Source: an uncultured Collinsella sp. (GTDB taxonomy: Bacteria > Actinomycetota > Coriobacteriia > Coriobacteriales > Coriobacteriaceae). Taken from it: DNA of 20,373 bases. Below, piece by piece: positions 1-7,161 of this stretch. Made by a program: the position numbers and the translations under genes. Every line of letters begins with the position of its first letter. Position 1 is the stretch's first letter. The stretch spans positions 1 to 20,373 of the forward strand of contig UQHR01000038.1 of NCBI GenBank assembly GCA_900540905.1, given 5' to 3'. The notes under the pieces were generated by a model. The model was given only the letters and a program-made list of their open reading frames with translations, made no database searches and was not told the origin of the DNA.

Positions 1-132
1 ATCGGGACTTGCAGCGACGGACCTCAGGACGCTCTTACACCACGTCTGCGCGCGCCACCTCCGGAACAGCGGAATTTGCAGAATACTCGCGATTTTGCAC
101 GTCACTACAGGGGGTACCCCTGCTTTGGCGGT
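1..132. other. Noncoding window edge, downstream of tex
   Basis: I see no convincing coding frame here. A perfect short hairpin (CAGGGG-GTA-CCCCTG, 108-122) sits just past the tex stop codon. It has no T-tract, so it is at best a weak or factor-dependent terminator or RNA-stabilising hairpin. The next gene probably lies outside the window. Confidence 0.45.
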
Positions 133-2280
133 TTACTTCCCCTGTACCATGGTGAGCGAGATCTTCTTGCGGTCGCGATCGACCTTTTCGACCCACACCT
201 TGACCGTGTCACCGACGCGCACCACGTCGCTCGGGTGCTTGACAAAGCGGTTGGCCAGCTTTGAGATATGCACGAGGCCGTCCTGGTGCACGCCCACGTC
301 GACGAAGGCGCCAAAGTCCACAACGTTGCGCACCGTGCCCTTGAGTTCCATGCCGGGCTCCAGGTCATCGATGGAAAGCGCCGAGCGGCTAAAGACCACC
401 TCGGGCGCGTCGTCTCGCGGGTCGCGGCCGGGCTTTTTGAGCTCGTTGACGATGTCGATGAGCGTGAGGGTGCCGCAGTCCAGGTCGCTTGCCAGCGCCG
501 AGATACTGCCCAGGCGGCGCTCGATGTCGGGCACGCCGCCGCGGCTGAGTTCACTGGCCGCCACACCGGCGCGCTCCAGGACGGATGTGGCCACCTCGTA
601 GCTCTCGGGGTGGACGCTTGTCGCGTCGAGCGGGTTCTTGCCACCGCTGATGCGCAAAAAGCCCGCGGCGTTGAGATATGCCTTGGGTCCCAGCTTGGGG
701 ACCTTCTTAAGCTGACGGCGATCGGTAAAGGCGCCGTTTTCCTCGCGGTAGGCCACGATGTTTTTGGCCACGCTCGGCGTGATGCCCGATACGTATCCCA
801 GTAGGCTCGCGCTCGCGGTATTCACGTCGACGCCTACGTGGTTGACGACGTCCTCCACCACGTGGCCCAGAGTGCGCGAGAGCTCGGCCTGGTCAAGGTC
901 GTGCTGGTACTGGCCCACGCCGATAGACTGGGGCGGAATCTTGACGAGCTCTGCCAGCGGGTCTTGCAGGCGACGGCCCAGGCTCATGGCGCCACGCACG
1001 GTGACGTCCAGGTCGGGATATTCCTGGCTGGCGAGCTCGGAGGCGGAGTACACCGACGCGCCGGCTTCGTTAACGATGGTGTAGCGAAGGCTGGGCGCCT
1101 GCTCGGCAATGAACTCCGAGACGACTTCCTCGGTCTCGCGGCTGGCGGTGCCGTTGCCGATGACGATGGTGTTGACGCTGTCCTTTTTGACGAGGCGGGC
1201 GAGCTCGCGCTTGGTGCCGGCGACGTCGTGGCGCGGCTTGGTGGGATAGACCACGCCGTGGTCGAGCAGCTTGCCGGTCTCGTCCATGACGGCGACCTTG
1301 CAGCCGGTGCGGTAGCCCGGATCGAGCGCGAGCACGCGGGCGCCGCGCACGGGGCGTGCCGAGAGCAGGCCCTCGAGATTCTTGGCAAAGACGTTGATGG
1401 CCTCGGTCTGGGCGCGAACGGTGAGTTTGGCGCGGGCCTCGCGCTCCAGCGAGGGGGCCATGAGGCGCTTGTAACCGTCGGCGATGGCGGCATCGAAGAC
1501 GGGCGCGAAGACGCCCTGGCGGCGGGGCCAACGGCTGCTGAGGCGCGCTGTGGCGGCAGCGCCGTCGACGTTCACGCGCACGCGAAGCTTGCCCTCGCGC
1601 TCGCCGCGGTCGATAGCCAGCACGCGGTGGTTGGGTATACGGCGCAGCGGCTCATCATAGTTGTAGTAGGGCTCGTAGGGAGTCTTTTCGGCGGGGTCGG
1701 TGGCCTCGACGACGATGTCGGCGGTGTTTTGCGTAAAGGCGCGCAGGTCGGCGACGTTCTCGGGGTCTTCGGCCACCGTCTCGGCCACGATGTCCGCCGC
1801 GCCGGCGAGCGCCTTCTCGGGCGTGTCGAAGCCGGCTTCCTCGTTGACGTAGGCCGCGGCGGTGTCGAGCGCGCTGCCCTTGGCCGAGGCCTGCATGATG
1901 ATCATGTTGGCAAGCGGCTCCAGGCCTGCCTCGCGGGCCTTCTGTGCGCGGGTCATGCGCTTTTTGCGGTAGGGCTTGTAGAGGTCCTCGACACGCTGGA
2001 GCTGCGTGGCCTCGCGAATTTGCTGTTCGAGCTCGGGCGTAAGTTTGCCCTGGGCGTCGATGAGCAGAATGACGTCCTCTTTGCGCTGTTCAAGATTGCG
2101 CAGGTAGGACAGGCGCTCGTCGAGTGCGCGCAGGGCGACGTCGTCCATTCCGCCTGTGGCTTCCTTGCGGTAGCGCGAGATAAAGGGGATGGTGTTGCCC
2201 TCGTCGATGAGCTTGACGGCTGCCTCGATGTTGGCGGCCTTAAGGTTGAGCTCGTGGGCGAGCTGGGCGATAAGATCCAT
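133..2280 (-). CDS. tex: Tex family RNA-binding transcription accessory protein
   Basis: This encodes a 715-residue Tex protein, a cytoplasmic nucleic-acid-binding factor linked to transcription. The family has a fixed domain order and all of it is visible. First comes the helical Tex N-domain, with the motif YRKKRMTRAQKAREAGLEPL near residues 105-125. Next is a YqgF/RNase H-like fold starting near residue 310 (VLALDPGYRTGCKVAV). A helix-hairpin-helix segment follows at about 485-550 (LLGYVSGITPSVAKNIVAYR), and a C-terminal S1 domain at about 637-710 (GTVRNVVDFGAFVDVGVHQD). Length is close to family norm. The frame is open 29 codons further upstream, but ATG 2280 is chosen because AAGGAG lies just before it and the Tex homology begins there (MDLIAQLAHELNLK). 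The gene appears monocistronic; downstream on its strand is only a short hairpin. Identity is near certain; its target RNAs cannot be inferred. Confidence 0.96.
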   Translation of the reverse strand: MDLIAQLAHELNLKAANIEAAVKLIDEGNTIPFISRYRKEATGGMDDVALRALDERLSYLRNLEQRKEDVILLIDAQGKLTPELEQQIREATQLQRVEDLYKPYRKKRMTRAQKAREAGLEPLANMIIMQASAKGSALDTAAAYVNEEAGFDTPEKALAGAADIVAETVAEDPENVADLRAFTQNTADIVVEATDPAEKTPYEPYYNYDEPLRRIPNHRVLAIDRGEREGKLRVRVNVDGAAATARLSSRWPRRQGVFAPVFDAAIADGYKRLMAPSLEREARAKLTVRAQTEAINVFAKNLEGLLSARPVRGARVLALDPGYRTGCKVAVMDETGKLLDHGVVYPTKPRHDVAGTKRELARLVKKDSVNTIVIGNGTASRETEEVVSEFIAEQAPSLRYTIVNEAGASVYSASELASQEYPDLDVTVRGAMSLGRRLQDPLAELVKIPPQSIGVGQYQHDLDQAELSRTLGHVVEDVVNHVGVDVNTASASLLGYVSGITPSVAKNIVAYREENGAFTDRRQLKKVPKLGPKAYLNAAGFLRISGGKNPLDATSVHPESYEVATSVLERAGVAASELSRGGVPDIERRLGSISALASDLDCGTLTLIDIVNELKKPGRDPRDDAPEVVFSRSALSIDDLEPGMELKGTVRNVVDFGAFVDVGVHQDGLVHISKLANRFVKHPSDVVRVGDTVKVWVEKVDRDRKKISLTMVQGK

Positions 2281-2361
2281 GGGACTCCTTGCGTTTAAGG
2301 TGCGTTTGCAGCACAGGGCTACCAAGGATACCACCCGTTTCAAAAGACTGTTTTGGGCCCG

Positions 2362-2523
2362 CGCCACGAAAACGACCTATCTACTACGTTTGAACCGTAT
2401 GGGTCGACCATCCCCCGGTTTTCCGAGAATGCGCAAGCCGTCTACCTGCGCTTTTGATTTTAGGAAATTCGGCATGGTTGAGGGCGGTCGGTTAAACGTA
2501 GTAGATAGGCCCATTTCGTGGCG
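2362..2523. repeat. 162-bp element bounded by 30-bp inverted repeats (MITE/REPIN-like)
   Basis: The left arm 2362-2391 and right arm 2494-2523 are inverted copies of each other, 27 of 30 positions matching. The shared core is CCTATCTACTACGTTT (2376-2391), whose reverse complement is at 2494-2509. The ends carry CGCCACGAAA and its counterpart. The interior is noncoding and AT-richer than the surroundings. The architecture suggests a small non-autonomous mobile element or a long RNA hairpin. No transposase is present and I see no obvious target-site duplication. Confidence 0.6.
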
Positions 2524-2583
2524 AACGAATCAAGCCGAGGTGCAAAATAGCCCCCGCCCCAGAAAAATCGTCGGCAAGGTAGC

Positions 2584-2618
2584 AAAAGGCCCCGCGGGCA
2601 GGAGGCTGCTCGCGGGGC
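2584..2618 (-). terminator. Rho-independent terminator of the SDR-MFS-Gfo operon
   Basis: On the minus strand an 8-bp GC stem (GCCCCGCG 2611-2618, pairing with 2589-2596) is followed by CTTTTGC. It lies about 75 nt past the stop of the oxidoreductase gene. The stem is strong but the T-run is short. Confidence 0.6.
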
Positions 2619-2691
2619 AAAGAAGAGGGGCTTGTTGGTGACGGACCGAAGGGTTCGGCATGGGGTTTCTGCCGCGGTCGCTCTTAAGGCA

Positions 2692-3732
2692 TTACAGCTC
2701 GACGAGCTGGCCGGTCTCGGCGGCCTCCTTGATAGCGTTGAGAAGCGTGAGCGTCTTAACGTTGTCGGCGGGGGTCACGACGGGCTCGACCTCGCGGCGG
2801 ACAACCTTCACAAAGTGCTTGAGCTGCATCTTGTGCGGCAGTGCCGGGTCGACGGCCGGAATCTCCATCTGCAGCGGCTTGTGCCAGTTGGAGGCGCCGT
2901 CGTAGGAGAACTGGTGCAGGCGGGGCAGCGACAGGGCGCCCTTAGTGCCGCCGATAAAGTAGGCGTCGGCGTCGAAGGGGCGGTACTGCGGATCCTCGCG
3001 GGCGGTGGCCTCCCAGTTCCAGGGGCTGGCGGTGGCGTCGGAGATGGTCATGCTTGCGAGCGCGCCATCGGAAAAACGGACGTTGACCACGGCGGAGTCC
3101 TCGGTCTCAAAACCGCGGGCGGCGCTGGACTGCATACCCTGGACGGCAACGGGCTCGCCCAGCAGGTAGCGGAGCAGGTCGACGTCGTGCACCAGGTTGA
3201 CCAGGATCGGGCCGGCACCCTTCTTGCGGCGCCACTCGACATCGAAATACTCGTCATTCTTATAGATCATGTAGTGGAAGCTCGACACGGTGAGCTTGCC
3301 CAGCTCGCCGGACTCGATGATCTCCTTGGCCTTGTTGACGAAGGGGTTGTGGCGACGGTGCTGACCCACGAGCACGGGCACGCCGGCGGTTTCGGCCTCG
3401 GCGGCGAAGGCCTGGGCATCCTCCAGGTCGTTGGAGATCGGCTTTTCGACCAGCGGCACGATGTTACGCTTCACGGCCTCGCGGGCAACGCCCAGGTGCA
3501 GGTCGTTGGGGGTGGCGATGATGACGGCCTCGGGCTTGATCTCGTCCATCATCTGGGCGGGATCGGTGAAGAACGGCACGCCGGCGGCCTCGGCCGTGGC
3601 GCGGGCGCCCTCAAAGGCGTCGGCGATGGCGACGAGCTCGGCCTCGGGCTCCTCGGTGACAAAGCGGATGTGGTTGCGGCCCATGGCGCCGGCGCCGATA
3701 ACGGCAATGCGGACGGGGTTGAGCTCAGACAT
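2692..3732 (-). CDS. Gfo/Idh/MocA family NAD(P)-dependent oxidoreductase
   Basis: This is a 346-residue cytoplasmic dehydrogenase of the glucose-fructose oxidoreductase/inositol dehydrogenase type, which oxidises or reduces a sugar, polyol or cyclitol hydroxyl with NAD(P). An N-terminal Rossmann fold carries GAGAMG at 13-18. The family EKP motif is at 96-98, with Lys97 the expected catalytic lysine. The C-terminal substrate domain has VNLVHDVDLLRYLLGE around 178-193, where His182 is the expected catalytic His. The Asp usually four residues before that His is Val178, with Asn179 beside it, so this belongs to the N-x-x-H subgroup rather than the classic D-x-x-x-H form. ATG 3732 is preceded by AAGGAG. 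It is the last gene of a same-strand set with the MFS transporter and SDR upstream, and a terminator follows. The substrate is not identifiable. Confidence 0.92.
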   Translation of the reverse strand: MSELNPVRIAVIGAGAMGRNHIRFVTEEPEAELVAIADAFEGARATAEAAGVPFFTDPAQMMDEIKPEAVIIATPNDLHLGVAREAVKRNIVPLVEKPISNDLEDAQAFAAEAETAGVPVLVGQHRRHNPFVNKAKEIIESGELGKLTVSSFHYMIYKNDEYFDVEWRRKKGAGPILVNLVHDVDLLRYLLGEPVAVQGMQSSAARGFETEDSAVVNVRFSDGALASMTISDATASPWNWEATAREDPQYRPFDADAYFIGGTKGALSLPRLHQFSYDGASNWHKPLQMEIPAVDPALPHKMQLKHFVKVVRREVEPVVTPADNVKTLTLLNAIKEAAETGQLVEL

Positions 3733-3763
3733 TTCGACTCCTTAAATACTGGTGACCGGTGGA

Positions 3764-3794
3764 ATGCGACAAAGGGGCCGTCCCTTTGTCGCAT
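3764..3794. repeat. TGYGACAAAGGG palindrome, copy 1
   Basis: Arms ATGCGACAAAGGG (3764-3776) and CCCTTTGTCGCAT (3782-3794) pair perfectly around a 5-nt loop. It lies inside the operon, between the MFS and Gfo/Idh/MocA genes. Compared with the other copies (14639, 16188, 18152), the T-to-C change in one arm is matched by A-to-G in the other, so pairing is kept. Confidence 0.75.
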
Positions 3795-3802
3795 CGGTAA
3801 AA

Positions 3803-5059
3803 CTAGGCGGACTTCTTCTTGCTGTCGGAGACCATCATGTAGACGGTGAGCACGACGGCGATGGCGGCGATCACAATGGCGCCGTAGAAGGACTGCTGGT
3901 AGGCGGCGCTGCCGGCCTCGGCGTGATACAGCACGGCGGTGATGGGCTGGCTGATCCAGGTGGAAGCGGCATAACCCAAAAACATGATGCCGTAGTTGAC
4001 ACCGATGTTGCTGGTACCAAAGGCGCCACCGGTGAGCGGCGGGTAGATGACGAGCAGGGCGCCAAAGCTAAAGCCGAGCAGGGCGAGCGCAACAAAGAAC
4101 ATGGCCTGCGTAAAGCTCATCGACATGATGACGAGTGCGACGATGGTGACGACAAGGCTGATGAGCAGCGACTTATAGGCGCCGAGCTTGTCGATGATCT
4201 GGCCAAAGGACAGACGGCCAACCAGGTTGGCGCAGGTGTTGACGGAGACGACCACGCCGCCGAGGGCGACGGCCGCGGCGCTCGTGGGGTCGGCGAAGAG
4301 CTGGACGGCGGCGATGGAGGCAACCTTGCCCACGAGCAGGGTGCCCGCGGTGGCGGCAAAGGCGAAGGTGACGATGAGGACCCAGAAGCGCGGGGTCTTG
4401 ACCATCTCGCCCGGGGTGAGGTCGCCGAAGGTGCCGGCATGCGCGCCGCCCTTGGGGGCCTCGAAGCCCTCGGGCAGCCAACCGGCCTCGGGGGCCTTCA
4501 GGAACAGGGCGGAGGCGGCGATCATCACAAAGAAGATGACGCCGAGCGCCTTAAGGGCGCCAAAGATGCCCAGGCTCGGGATGAGCAGCGAGGCGAGTAC
4601 CGGGGACAGCACGGCGGGACCGGCGGTCGAAGCGGCCAGGGTGATGCCGGAGGCGAGACCCTTCTTGTCGATGAACCACTTTTGGCCGGTGGTGAGCGCC
4701 GGGTTGTAGCCCAGGCCGTTGCCGATGGCGGCGACGAGCGAGAACCACAGGTAGAACTGCCACGGCTCGGTGACGGTGCCGGACATGAACCAGCCCAGGC
4801 CGTAGCACACGGCGGCGGCGATAACGACGTTGCGCGGGCCGATCTTATCGGAGATGCGGCCGGCGAAGATGCCCGTCACGGCCATGATGGTCTGAAAGAC
4901 CGGGAAAGCCCAGGTAAGGGCGCTCGACCACTCGGGGTAGACGGCGAGTAGGTTCTTGCTCACGACGGAATACAGCGCGATGGAGCTGATGAAGAACATG
5001 GTGACGCACGCGGCGGAAAGCACGACGGCGCGACCCTTGTTGGGGTTGGTGGAAGCCAT
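3803..5059 (-). CDS. OFA-family MFS transporter (oxalate/formate antiporter-like)
   Basis: This 418-residue inner-membrane protein has about 12 hydrophobic segments in the usual MFS 6+6 arrangement, with a hydrophilic central loop near 186-224. The loop 2-3 signature is GRISDKIGPR (67-76), echoed by GRLSFGQIIDKLGAY (281-295). The stretches GNGLGYNPALTTGQKWF (113-129) and FGTSNIGVNYGIMFLGYA near the C-terminus are typical of the oxalate/formate antiporter (OFA) branch, whose members move small carboxylates. ATG 5059 has AGAAAGAG upstream. It lies 65 bp after the SDR stop and 70 bp before the oxidoreductase, so it probably imports the substrate of, or exports a product from, these two dehydrogenases. 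Specificity is inferred only at family level; OFA proteins are often mis-assigned to oxalate. Confidence 0.9.
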   Translation of the reverse strand: MASTNPNKGRAVVLSAACVTMFFISSIALYSVVSKNLLAVYPEWSSALTWAFPVFQTIMAVTGIFAGRISDKIGPRNVVIAAAVCYGLGWFMSGTVTEPWQFYLWFSLVAAIGNGLGYNPALTTGQKWFIDKKGLASGITLAASTAGPAVLSPVLASLLIPSLGIFGALKALGVIFFVMIAASALFLKAPEAGWLPEGFEAPKGGAHAGTFGDLTPGEMVKTPRFWVLIVTFAFAATAGTLLVGKVASIAAVQLFADPTSAAAVALGGVVVSVNTCANLVGRLSFGQIIDKLGAYKSLLISLVVTIVALVIMSMSFTQAMFFVALALLGFSFGALLVIYPPLTGGAFGTSNIGVNYGIMFLGYAASTWISQPITAVLYHAEAGSAAYQQSFYGAIVIAAIAVVLTVYMMVSDSKKKSA

Positions 5060-5124
5060 TGGACTCTTTCTAATCGATACGGGGGAGGAGCGGGCGTATT
5101 CGCGGGCCTCCCTGTTAGGTTGGT

Positions 5125-6006
5125 TTACTGGTCAGTCGGCTTGGCGACGCCGGACTCATCGGACCAAAGCTCGACACCCTTGTTCTTGAGGTAGTTGTCG
5201 GCATAGGCGCGACGGCCGCCGGGCTTGGCGGTGAGGTCGCCCATCATGTTGGAGAAGCCACCGTCGACTTTGATGGCGTCGCCGGTGGTAAAGTCCGAGC
5301 GCTTGGACGCCAGGAACATGACGGCGTTGGCGATATCGCTGACCTCGCCGATGCGGCGCGTGGCGATCAGACGGCTGCGGCTCTTCTCGACCTCGGGGTC
5401 GGCGTAGAAGTTGGCCGACATGGGGGTCTTAACGAAGCAAGGCTCGACGCAGTTGGAGCGGACGCCGTAGGGGCCCCACTCGGCAGCCAGCATCTTGGAC
5501 ATCATGTTGACGCCCGCCTTGGTGGAGCTGTACACGCCCGAGAACGTCTCGGGGGAGTGACTGGCGACGGTCGAGATGTGCACCAGGCGACCCTGGCCGG
5601 CCTTGATCATCTCGCGACCAAAGCGCTGCGAGGTGATGAAGTAACCGGTGAGGTTGACGTTGAGCACCTGCTCCCAGTCGCTCAGCGGCAGGTCCTCCAT
5701 GGCGGCGAAGCGCAGGATGCCGGCGGTGTTGACGAGAACGTCGACGCGGCCGAAGTCGGCGATGGTGGCGTCGACGGCAGCCTGAACCTCGGCCTCGTCG
5801 GTGGCGTTCATCTTGTAACCCTCGGCGTGGATGCCAAACTCGGCAGCGAGGTCGGCGGCAGCGGCCTTGACCTTCTCCTCATCCAGGTCGAGCATGACGA
5901 CGTTGGCGCCATTGCGGGCGAACTCGCGGCAGATCTCGGCGCCCATACCGCCGAGCGCGCCGGTCACGGCGCAGACATCGCCCTCGAGCTTAAGCCAATT
6001 GCTCAT
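5125..6006 (-). CDS. SDR family NAD(P)-dependent dehydrogenase
   Basis: A 293-residue classical short-chain dehydrogenase/reductase, cytoplasmic, that interconverts an alcohol and a ketone. Visible motifs are TGALGGMG at 15-22 (cofactor), Asp40 at the end of beta-2 (favouring NAD over NADP), NTAG at 93-96, Asn118 (catalytic tetrad), a Ser/Thr pair at 145-146, and YSSTK with Tyr159 and Lys163. After the usual core end (DGAIKVDGG-like segment near 243-250) comes an extra tail of about 40 residues, longer than in most classical SDRs (about 250 residues). ATG 6006 has a purine-rich GAAGGGAAG upstream. It is the first gene of the SDR-MFS-Gfo set and divergent from a LysR gene, implying substrate-induced expression. 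The exact substrate is unknown; a KduD or sorbitol-phosphate-type role is possible but not shown. Confidence 0.92.
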   Translation of the reverse strand: MSNWLKLEGDVCAVTGALGGMGAEICREFARNGANVVMLDLDEEKVKAAAADLAAEFGIHAEGYKMNATDEAEVQAAVDATIADFGRVDVLVNTAGILRFAAMEDLPLSDWEQVLNVNLTGYFITSQRFGREMIKAGQGRLVHISTVASHSPETFSGVYSSTKAGVNMMSKMLAAEWGPYGVRSNCVEPCFVKTPMSANFYADPEVEKSRSRLIATRRIGEVSDIANAVMFLASKRSDFTTGDAIKVDGGFSNMMGDLTAKPGGRRAYADNYLKNKGVELWSDESGVAKPTDQ

Positions 6007-6075
6007 AGGAACTTCCCTTCTTGTGCCTTCCGGTGGGTCGCTCCCATTAACCGACCCACGTGGTTTTCGCTGGTT

Positions 6076-6104
6076 ATCGTATGCTTTGCATTTGCGCAGG
6101 TGAA
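6076..6104 (-). promoter_or_regulatory. Predicted promoter of the SDR-MFS-Gfo operon
   Basis: On the minus strand TTCACC (6099-6104) and TACGAT (6076-6081) are separated by 17 nt, a reasonable sigma-70-type pair about 70 nt upstream of the SDR start. The -35 hexamer is weak, as expected for an activated promoter, and it overlaps the LysR-type dyad at 6087-6109. Confidence 0.42.
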
Positions 6105-6109
6105 TTGCA
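6087..6109. promoter_or_regulatory. Candidate LysR-type operator (T-N11-A dyad)
   Basis: The sequence TGCATTT-N9-AATTGCA is a near-perfect dyad. Its inner TT-N9-AA satisfies the LysR-box rule T-N11-A. It lies in the 233-bp gap between the divergent SDR operon and LysR gene, on top of the predicted SDR -35, which is where LysR regulators usually bind. Confidence 0.5.
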
Positions 6110-6239
6110 TATTTGTTAGAATAGCGTTAACCGTAGGTTTACACTGTGCGATGCAGTTTATGTTCAATTGAGCGCGTGACCTGCGAAAACAACTCCCTGT
6201 GGCGCTATGTGGCCACGGGCGCGAAAACGGGAGATTGAC

Positions 6240-7118
6240 GTGTACGATCGACGACTTGAGGCCATATCGGCCGCCGCGGAGCTGGGAAGCTTCTCGCGTG
6301 CGGCGGCAAAATTGCGCGTGTCGACTCCGGCGCTCGTCAAGCAGGTGTCGGGTTTCGAGGCCGAGTTCGGCATCACGCTGTTCGAACGCTCGCACTCGGG
6401 CGTCAAGGTGACGCCGGCCGGCGCGCTGCTGGTGGACGACGCGCGCTCGATCATGCGCCAGTCCGAGGATGCGTTGCGCCGTGCTCGACGCGCCGCGGGC
6501 GATGGCGGTGCTGTGCGCCTGGGCGTGTCGATGATGTGCCCAGGGCGCCAAACGCTGTCGATGTGGTCGGGCATCCACGATCTGGAACCGTCGTTGCGAT
6601 TTGAAATCGTGCCGGTGAGCGACCTCTATGACGAGCGCGAATCCGTCATGCGCAGCTTGGGCCGCGAGGTCGATGTGGTGCAGTCGAGTTTTTCTACCCC
6701 ACGCTGGGGTGATGCCTGCCAAAAGCTCCGCATTGTCAACGTGCCGTTTTATATCGACCTGCCGCGCACAAGCCCACTGGCGCGCAAGAGTCGCATTACG
6801 GTCGCCGACCTGGAGGGTATGCGTCTGCGCGTACTGCGCCACGGCAACGACGCCATGGACAGCCTACGCATCGACCTTTTGGCCGACGGCGGCGTGGACG
6901 TGATCGACGTGGACAGCTTTGACTTTGCGCTCTTTAACGAGGCGGAGGAAAAGGGCGACACGGTGCTCACCTGCGGCGCATGGTCGGGCGTGCACCCGGC
7001 CTTTGTGGGCGTACCGTTCCTGTGCGGGCGAGAGGTGCCGGTCTTTTTGCACTATCCGCTCGAGCCCACCCTCCAAGTACAAAAATTCGTCAACGCCATG
7101 GCCCAACTTCTCAAATAG
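6240..7118 (+). CDS. LysR family transcriptional regulator
   Basis: A 292-residue LysR-type regulator. The N-terminal winged helix-turn-helix spans roughly residues 4-63 (LEAISAAAELGSFSRAAAKL, then FGITLFERSHSGVKVTPAG). The rest is an effector-binding domain of two Rossmann-like lobes. GTG 6240 is chosen because GGGAG sits six bases before it and the family homology begins right after; an ATG 33 bp upstream (6207) lacks a ribosome-binding site. It is transcribed away from the SDR-MFS-Gfo genes, the classic layout for a LysR activator of its neighbour. The inducer is presumably a substrate or intermediate of that pathway. The family assignment is firm; the target is inferred from position and from the dyad at 6087-6109. 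Confidence 0.93.
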   Translation: MYDRRLEAISAAAELGSFSRAAAKLRVSTPALVKQVSGFEAEFGITLFERSHSGVKVTPAGALLVDDARSIMRQSEDALRRARRAAGDGGAVRLGVSMMCPGRQTLSMWSGIHDLEPSLRFEIVPVSDLYDERESVMRSLGREVDVVQSSFSTPRWGDACQKLRIVNVPFYIDLPRTSPLARKSRITVADLEGMRLRVLRHGNDAMDSLRIDLLADGGVDVIDVDSFDFALFNEAEEKGDTVLTCGAWSGVHPAFVGVPFLCGREVPVFLHYPLEPTLQVQKFVNAMAQLLK

Positions 7119-7123
7119 CCAAA

Positions 7124-7145
7124 AGAGTCCCGTCCCAAATTAGCT
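7124..7145 (-). repeat. AGCTAATTTGGGACG repeat, copy 1
   Basis: The minus-strand 22-mer starting AGCTAATTTGGGACGGG matches 20 of 22 bases with the plus-strand sequence at 20310-20331. Here it lies in the 43-bp gap between the convergent LysR and GGDEF genes. Confidence 0.55.
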
Positions 7146-7161
7146 ACCCTTTGCTACGGGT

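Larger units (their letters stand above)
2281..2691. other. 411-bp intergenic stretch with inverted-repeat element and terminator
   Basis: There is no credible gene between the start of tex and the end of the Gfo/Idh/MocA gene. It holds the tex ribosome-binding site (AAGGAG just before 2280), a 162-bp element with 30-bp terminal inverted repeats (2362-2523), and the terminator of the oxidoreductase operon (2584-2618). I could not pick out a clear -35/-10 pair for tex. Confidence 0.6.

Noticed and set aside
838..2298. A 486-codon open frame on the plus strand opposite tex
   Set aside because: It mirrors tex almost throughout, has low-complexity Gly/Val/Ala composition, no ribosome-binding site and no family resemblance. 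Long antisense frames are expected in GC-rich genes. The same holds for plus-strand frames opposite 2632-3849, 3752-4951, 8668-9588 and 10547-11563.
6207..6239. An upstream ATG start for the LysR gene
   Set aside because: No ribosome-binding site precedes it. GTG 6240 has GGGAG at ideal spacing and fits the usual LysR N-terminus.
6003..6842. A 279-codon minus-strand frame opposite the LysR gene
   Set aside because: It overlaps the LysR coding region, the promoter gap and the SDR start. Its translation has no family features while LysR is clear on the other strand.
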